Assembly (NCBI RefSeq): GCF_015140235.1 | Contig: NZ_AP023321.1 | Location: 606,001-670,000 of the forward strand | Direction of reading: 5' to 3' | Length of the DNA: 64,000 nucleotides | Source of the DNA: Solibaculum mannosilyticum | GTDB taxonomy: Bacteria > Bacillota > Clostridia > Oscillospirales > Acutalibacteraceae | Part shown: positions 59,799 through 64,000 of the stretch, piece after piece | How positions within the stretch are numbered: position 1 is the stretch's first letter | Layout: each line of letters begins with the position of its first letter | Translations under genes and position numbers: made by a program | The notes under the pieces: generated by a model | The model's database searches: none | Told to the model about the DNA's origin: nothing | Seen by the model: the letters and a program-made list of their open reading frames with translations, nothing else

Positions 59799-62480
59799 TT
59801 AGGATTTGCGCACCGCACCCTTGGCACGGCGTAGACGCAGCGCATTGGTCACCACCGATACCGACGAAAGGGACATGGCTGCGGCGGCGATCATGGGGTT
59901 GAGCAGGGGACCGCCAAAGGCGTAAAGCAGTCCGGCGGCCACAGGGATGCCCAACGTATTGTATCCAAAGGCCCAGAATAGGTTTTCCTTAATGTTGCGG
60001 ATGGCGGCTTTGGACAGCGCCACTGCATCGGCCACAGCGTGCATGTTGTCCTGCATCAGGACGACGCCGGCCGATTCAATGGCCACGTCGGTGCCCGATC
60101 CGACGGCCATGCCGACGTCGGCCATGGCCAAGGCGGGAGCGTCGTTGATGCCGTCGCCCACCATGGCGGTGACCACGCCGTCCTGCTTGATGCGCTGGAT
60201 TTCACTGGCTTTCCCGGCGGGAAGAACGTCTGCCCGCACTTCATCGATACCGGCTTGCCTGGCGATGGCCTGGGCGGTACGGCTGTTGTCGCCGGTCAGC
60301 ATGACGGTGCGGATGCCCATGTCATGCAGGGCCGCAACGGCGTCGGCGCTGTCGGGACGGATGGTGTCGGCCACGGCGATGACACCCGATAGTTGTCCAT
60401 CAGCCGCTGCCCAAAGAGGAGTCTTACCTTCGGTCATACACTGTTCTGCCCGTTTTAGGGTGGTATCAGGGATGTCGATGTTCCGTTCCTTCATCAGCGC
60501 CAGATTGCCCAGAAGTACGGTTTTTCCCTCCACCTGAGCCTCGATGCCTTTGCCGGGCAGGGCAGAGAAGGATTGTACCTTCTGATGAGGGAGATCCCGT
60601 CCGTCGGCTTCACGGCATACCGCTTCGCCCAAAGGATGCTCGGAACCCCGTTCGGCGGCCGCAGCCATAGACAGAAGAGCATTCTCATCGGCGCCAGCGG
60701 GGATGATGTCGGTGACCTCAGGTTCGCCCTTGGTGATGGTGCCGGTCTTGTCGAATACAACGGTATTGACTTTATGGGCTGTCTCCAGGGTTTCGCCGTT
60801 CTTAAAGAAGATGCCCATCTCAGCTGCACGGCCGGTGATGACCATCAAGGCTGTAGGGGTAGCCAGTCCCAAGGCACAGGGACAGGCGATGACCAGCACC
60901 GAGACGAAAATGGTGAGTACAAAAGCGATGTCCTTGCCGGCCAGCAGCCAGATGACCGCCGCCACAACGGCGATGGCCAGTACCGCCGGGACGAACCATC
61001 CCGACACCTGGTCGGCCAATCGGGCGATGGGGGCTTTGGAGCCTTGGGCGTCCTCCACCATCTGGATGATGTGGGCCAAGGCGGTGTCCTGGCCGACACG
61101 GGTGGCTTTAAACCGGACCGAACCGTTTTTATTGAGGCTGCCGCCGGTGACGGCGTCACCAGGGCCTTTTTCCACCGGGAGGCTTTCGCCCGTCAGCATG
61201 GATTCGTCGATGGAGGTGGCGCCTTCGGTGACGACGCCGTCCACCGGCACACGGTCGCCGGGACGCAGGATGAGAATGTCGTCCAGCTGGACGTCTTCCA
61301 ATAAGACCTCCACCTCACGTCCGTCCCGCTCTACAATGGCCACGGGCGGGACGAGGTTCATCAGTCTCTTGACAGCCTGATTGGCCTGACCTTTTGCCCG
61401 GGCCTCCAGGTATTTACCAAGGGTGACCAGTGTGACGATGGTGGCGGCCGATTCATAATACAGCTCATGGACGTGGTGCATAGAACCGTCGGCGATCATA
61501 AAAGTGGAGTAGAGGCTGAAGCCGAAGGCGGCGGCGGTACCAATGGCCACAAGGGAGTCCATGTTGGGATGAAGGCGGATGAGGGATTTGGTGCCGGTGA
61601 CGTAAAATTTGCGCCCAATCACCAATACGACCAAACACAGTACCATCTGGACAATGGCATAAGCCAAAGGCGTGGATTCCGGGGAGAAGAAGGAGGGCAT
61701 AGGCATGCCGATCATGGGCCCCATGGCGATGATGAGCAGGGGAACCGTCAAAGCGATGGAGGAGATAAGACGGTGCTTGTGCCGTTTGAGAGCCAATTGA
61801 CGGCGTTCATCATCCGGATCCACCAAAGCGTCTTTGGCGATGTCCAAAGCCTCAAAACCGGCTTTTTGGATGGCTTCCTTTAAGTCGGAGAGGGATACCT
61901 TAGACGGGTCGTATTGAATGGTCGCCTTTTCGGCGGCCAGATTAACAGTGGCTTCCGAGACGCCGTCGATTTTGTTTAACACCCGTTCCACCGCAGCCGA
62001 ACAGGATGCACACGTCATGCCGCCCACTTTTAACGTCACCTTTGTGGACCGGTTGGGAGCGGCGGCGCCATATCCTTCTTCCCTGACGGCTTCAAATAAT
62101 TGTTCCACCGTCACCTGATCGGGATCGTACTCCACCGTAGCCTTTTCGGCAGGAAGATTGACGGTAGCCTGCGAGACGCCCTTCACTTTACCCAGCGCGC
62201 GTTCCACGGCCGACGAACAAGCGGCGCAGGTCATGCCGGTGACTTGGAAGGATGTTTTGGCAGTATGCTTAGGAATCTGAGCGCCAAAACCTTGATGTTC
62301 CACAGCCTCCACCATTTTTTCCGGGGTGATGATGCTGGAATCATACTCAATCGTCGCTTTTTCCGCCGGAAGGTTGACACTGGCCTGCGAGACGCCTTCT
62401 AATTTATTCAGGGCTTTCTCCACCGCAGCCGAACAAGCAGCACAACTCATACCGGTGATCTTTAATGTGATGTGATCCAT
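59799..62480 (-). CDS. copA: Cu(I)-exporting P1B-1 ATPase with three HMA domains
   Basis: An 893-residue copper pump. Three N-terminal metal-binding domains each carry CxxC: GMSCAACSAAVEKAL, GMTCAACSSAVERAL and GMTCASCSAAVERVL (within residues 1-215). The transmembrane motif is ACPCALGLATPTALM. The P-domain has FDKTGTITKGEP, the actuator LTGESLPVEK and the N-domain GSEHPLGEA. Helices 7-8 show the Cu signature YNTLGIPVAAG and NPMIAAAAMSLSSVSVVTNALRL. Two HMA domains are more usual in Firmicutes. Start ATG 62480 follows AGGTGGG. Its promoter has a dyad unlike the CsoR sites at 15.5 kb. Confidence 0.96.
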   Translation of the reverse strand: MDHITLKITGMSCAACSAAVEKALNKLEGVSQASVNLPAEKATIEYDSSIITPEKMVEAVEHQGFGAQIPKHTAKTSFQVTGMTCAACSSAVERALGKVKGVSQATVNLPAEKATVEYDPDQVTVEQLFEAVREEGYGAAAPNRSTKVTLKVGGMTCASCSAAVERVLNKIDGVSEATVNLAAEKATIQYDPSKVSLSDLKEAIQKAGFEALDIAKDALVDPDDERRQLALKRHKHRLISSIALTVPLLIIAMGPMIGMPMPSFFSPESTPLAYAIVQMVLCLVVLVIGRKFYVTGTKSLIRLHPNMDSLVAIGTAAAFGFSLYSTFMIADGSMHHVHELYYESAATIVTLVTLGKYLEARAKGQANQAVKRLMNLVPPVAIVERDGREVEVLLEDVQLDDILILRPGDRVPVDGVVTEGATSIDESMLTGESLPVEKGPGDAVTGGSLNKNGSVRFKATRVGQDTALAHIIQMVEDAQGSKAPIARLADQVSGWFVPAVLAIAVVAAVIWLLAGKDIAFVLTIFVSVLVIACPCALGLATPTALMVITGRAAEMGIFFKNGETLETAHKVNTVVFDKTGTITKGEPEVTDIIPAGADENALLSMAAAAERGSEHPLGEAVCREADGRDLPHQKVQSFSALPGKGIEAQVEGKTVLLGNLALMKERNIDIPDTTLKRAEQCMTEGKTPLWAAADGQLSGVIAVADTIRPDSADAVAALHDMGIRTVMLTGDNSRTAQAIARQAGIDEVRADVLPAGKASEIQRIKQDGVVTAMVGDGINDAPALAMADVGMAVGSGTDVAIESAGVVLMQDNMHAVADAVALSKAAIRNIKENLFWAFGYNTLGIPVAAGLLYAFGGPLLNPMIAAAAMSLSSVSVVTNALRLRRAKGAVRKS

Positions 62481-62557
62481 GAAGTCCCACCTTTCTCAAA
62501 ACGCAAGCCAAACTGGAAACAAATGAGTATTTGTCCCAAGGATCGCCGTTTTGAACT

Positions 62558-62607
62558 ATCCTATAATAGTCTACTTATATTATAGGATTTTATCCGAACT
62601 TTTTCAA
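62558..62607 (-). promoter_or_regulatory. copA promoter with inverted repeat
   Basis: On the minus strand TTGAAA (62602-62607), 17 bases and TATAAT (62579-62584). The 11-bp arms ATCCTATAATA (62558-62568) and TATTATAGGAT (62578-62588), nine bases apart, overlap the -10 box, as expected for a repressor site. Confidence 0.72.
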
Positions 62608-62680
62608 GTTCTCAGTGACTAACTTACAATACGATATTTCAAGGAAAAAGATGAACAATTTGTGAAATCTCAACAGGCCA

Positions 62681-62709
62681 TTGAATCAAGAGCAAAACAG
62701 TCGTATAAT
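62681..62709 (+). promoter_or_regulatory. Promoter of the alcohol dehydrogenase gene
   Basis: TTGAAT (62681-62686), 17 bases and TATAAT (62704-62709), about 75 bases before the start codon. Confidence 0.78.
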
Positions 62710-62784
62710 GACGTTGGATTTTTGGATGTGATCCATCCATTCTGTTTTTGTCTGGATGATATTAAAGAATAGGAGAGGTTTTTC

Positions 62785-63957
62785 ATGAATGATTTCACCT
62801 TGCACCTTACCACTAAAATTGTATTTGGCCGCGATGCGGAATCCAAGATCGGCGAAGAGGCCGCCCGTTACGGGAAAAAAGTCCTGTTGCATTACGGCGG
62901 CGGTAGCATCAAACGCAGCGGTTTGTATGACAGTGTAAAGGATTCCCTGGCAAAGAGCGGACTCGAGGTGTTTGAACTGGCGGGCGTCAAACCCAATCCT
63001 CGTCTTTCGCTGGTCAGAGAGGGCATTGAGCTGTGCCGCAAAGAGGGTATTGACCTCATCTTAGCCGTAGGCGGCGGCAGTGTCATCGACTCGGCCAAAG
63101 CCATTGGTATCGGCGTGCCTGCTAAGTGTGACGTCTGGGATTTCTATCTGGGCAAAGCTTGTCCGGAAAAGATGATGCCGGTGGGCGTCGTGCTGACCAT
63201 CCCGGCCGCCGGCAGCGAATGCAGCAACGGCAGCGTCATCACCAACGAGGACGGCGACTACAAACGCGCTGTGGACAACCAGATCATGCGTCCGTCCTTT
63301 GCCATTATGAATCCGGAACGCACCTATACATTGCCTCCTTATCAGACCGCCTGTGGCATCACCGATATGATGGCCCATATTATGGAGCGTTACTTCACCA
63401 ATGTGGATCATGTGGATCTGACCGACCGTCTGTGCGAAGCCACTTTGCGTACTATTATTAATAATGCCCCGATCGTGCTGCGTGATCCGGAAAATTACGA
63501 TGCACGTGCAGAAATCATGTGGAGCGGAACCATTGCCCATAACGGTTTACTGGATACCGGACGCATCGGCGACTGGGGATCCCATAACATTGAGCATGAA
63601 ATCAGCGGCATTTACGATGTAGCCCATGGCGCGGGTTTAGCAGTGGTGTTCCCGGCCTGGATGAAATATGTATATCATCATGACGTCGCCCGTTTTGTCC
63701 AGTTTGCCGTCCGGGTCTTTGATGTGGACTTGGCGTTTGGACGTCCAGAGGAGATTGCTGAAGAAGGAATCCGCCGTTTGGAACAATTCTTTACCAGTAT
63801 CGGCATGCCCATCACCCTGCCGCAGTTGGGTGTAGATGACAGCCGTCTGGGAGAAATGGCCGACAAAGCATTGGTCGGTTGTGAATACCAAGGCCATTTT
63901 GTTCCTCTTTACCGGGACGACGTCTATAATATTCTGAAAATCGCTATGGGAAAATAA
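62785..63957 (+). CDS. Iron-containing alcohol dehydrogenase (butanol dehydrogenase-like)
   Basis: A 390-residue group III alcohol dehydrogenase that reduces aldehydes with NAD(P)H during fermentation. The dinucleotide motif is AVGGGSVIDSAKAIG near residue 93. Metal ligands fit Asp and His in GITDMMAHIMERYF near 195, and the two His in the segment around HNIEHEISGIYDVAHGAG near 265-280. The overall sequence resembles BdhA/YqdH enzymes. Start ATG 62785 follows TAGGAGAGG. The gene ends 43 bases before the window edge; the last bases (CCCACAAAG...CTTTG) could start a terminator. Confidence 0.95.
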   Translation: MNDFTLHLTTKIVFGRDAESKIGEEAARYGKKVLLHYGGGSIKRSGLYDSVKDSLAKSGLEVFELAGVKPNPRLSLVREGIELCRKEGIDLILAVGGGSVIDSAKAIGIGVPAKCDVWDFYLGKACPEKMMPVGVVLTIPAAGSECSNGSVITNEDGDYKRAVDNQIMRPSFAIMNPERTYTLPPYQTACGITDMMAHIMERYFTNVDHVDLTDRLCEATLRTIINNAPIVLRDPENYDARAEIMWSGTIAHNGLLDTGRIGDWGSHNIEHEISGIYDVAHGAGLAVVFPAWMKYVYHHDVARFVQFAVRVFDVDLAFGRPEEIAEEGIRRLEQFFTSIGMPITLPQLGVDDSRLGEMADKALVGCEYQGHFVPLYRDDVYNILKIAMGK

Positions 63958-64000
63958 GAACCCTAAAAATGCCCACAAAGCCTCAGCCCACCGTGCTTTG

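Overview
The window is a chromosomal stretch of an anaerobic, fermentative Gram-positive bacterium of the class Clostridia, most like the Oscillospirales/Ruminococcaceae group. This is inferred from gene content: T-box leaders, a pyruvate formate-lyase pair, a sensory-type [FeFe]-hydrogenase cluster, indolepyruvate:ferredoxin oxidoreductase, a SigH-like sigma factor, an S-layer-homology protein, the M16 peptidase pair YmfF/YmfH, and strong AGGAGG ribosome binding sites with frequent TTG starts. Most of the DNA has balanced to moderately GC-rich composition. A few AT-rich islands (about 5.2-5.9, 10.0-11.9, 20.2-21.1, 47.5-47.8 and 54.1-54.8 kb) look different and hold regulators, small membrane proteins or no genes. 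I see no IS element, prophage or CRISPR array.

Layout. 0-5.1 kb: a minus-strand block of iorA (cut by the left edge) and a five-gene operon (DRTGG, HATPase, sensory hydrogenase-like Fe-S protein, DRTGG, PHP). 5.2-5.9 kb: a divergent XRE/unknown pair with twin palindromic operators. 6-10 kb: phosphohexomutase and a threonine T-box with thrS. 10-11.9 kb: two related small membrane proteins beside a secreted protein. 12-13.5 kb: rsmA and a dCMP deaminase. 13.6-20 kb: a metal region with a CsoR-controlled P1B ATPase, then a four-gene operon (26-residue peptide, DUF6110-like protein, P1B ATPase with an SCA membrane motif, membrane-anchored HMA protein) and its AraC-type regulator. I consider this operon a candidate ferrosome-like (fez) iron system and the most interesting feature here. 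20.1-24.7 kb: tRNA-Thr, a tRNA-fMet fossil, an XRE regulator, nth, a PadR-DUF1700-DUF4097 operon and a HAD phosphatase.

24.9-32.3 kb: one very large gene for a cyclic beta-1,2-glucan synthase-like protein (2472 aa). 32.5-38.7 kb: ymfF, ymfH, lgt (with a long acidic coiled-coil tail), folD, a SigH-like factor, a tRNA-like element and a zinc-ribbon gene. 38.8-46.5 kb: a secreted GH76 enzyme, galE, an aldo/keto reductase, a leucine T-box with leuA, a methyltransferase and def. 46.7-54.6 kb: a glutamine-amidotransferase-like protein, pflA/pflB, comM-like yifB, an asparaginase and a DUF2975-like membrane protein. 54.8-55.5 kb: a stand-alone 5S rRNA plus five-tRNA operon with a consensus promoter. 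55.7-64 kb: an SLH protein, a UPF0104 membrane protein, an unknown anchored protein, the copZ/copA copper pair and an iron-dependent alcohol dehydrogenase.

Functional themes: fermentation and redox sensing (IorA, sensory hydrogenase, PflAB, Fe-ADH), metal homeostasis (three P1B ATPases with different control), cell-surface polysaccharides and proteins (glucan synthase, GH76, GalE, SLH, Lgt), and RNA-level control of amino-acid genes. All assignments come from reading motifs by eye; no database search was run.
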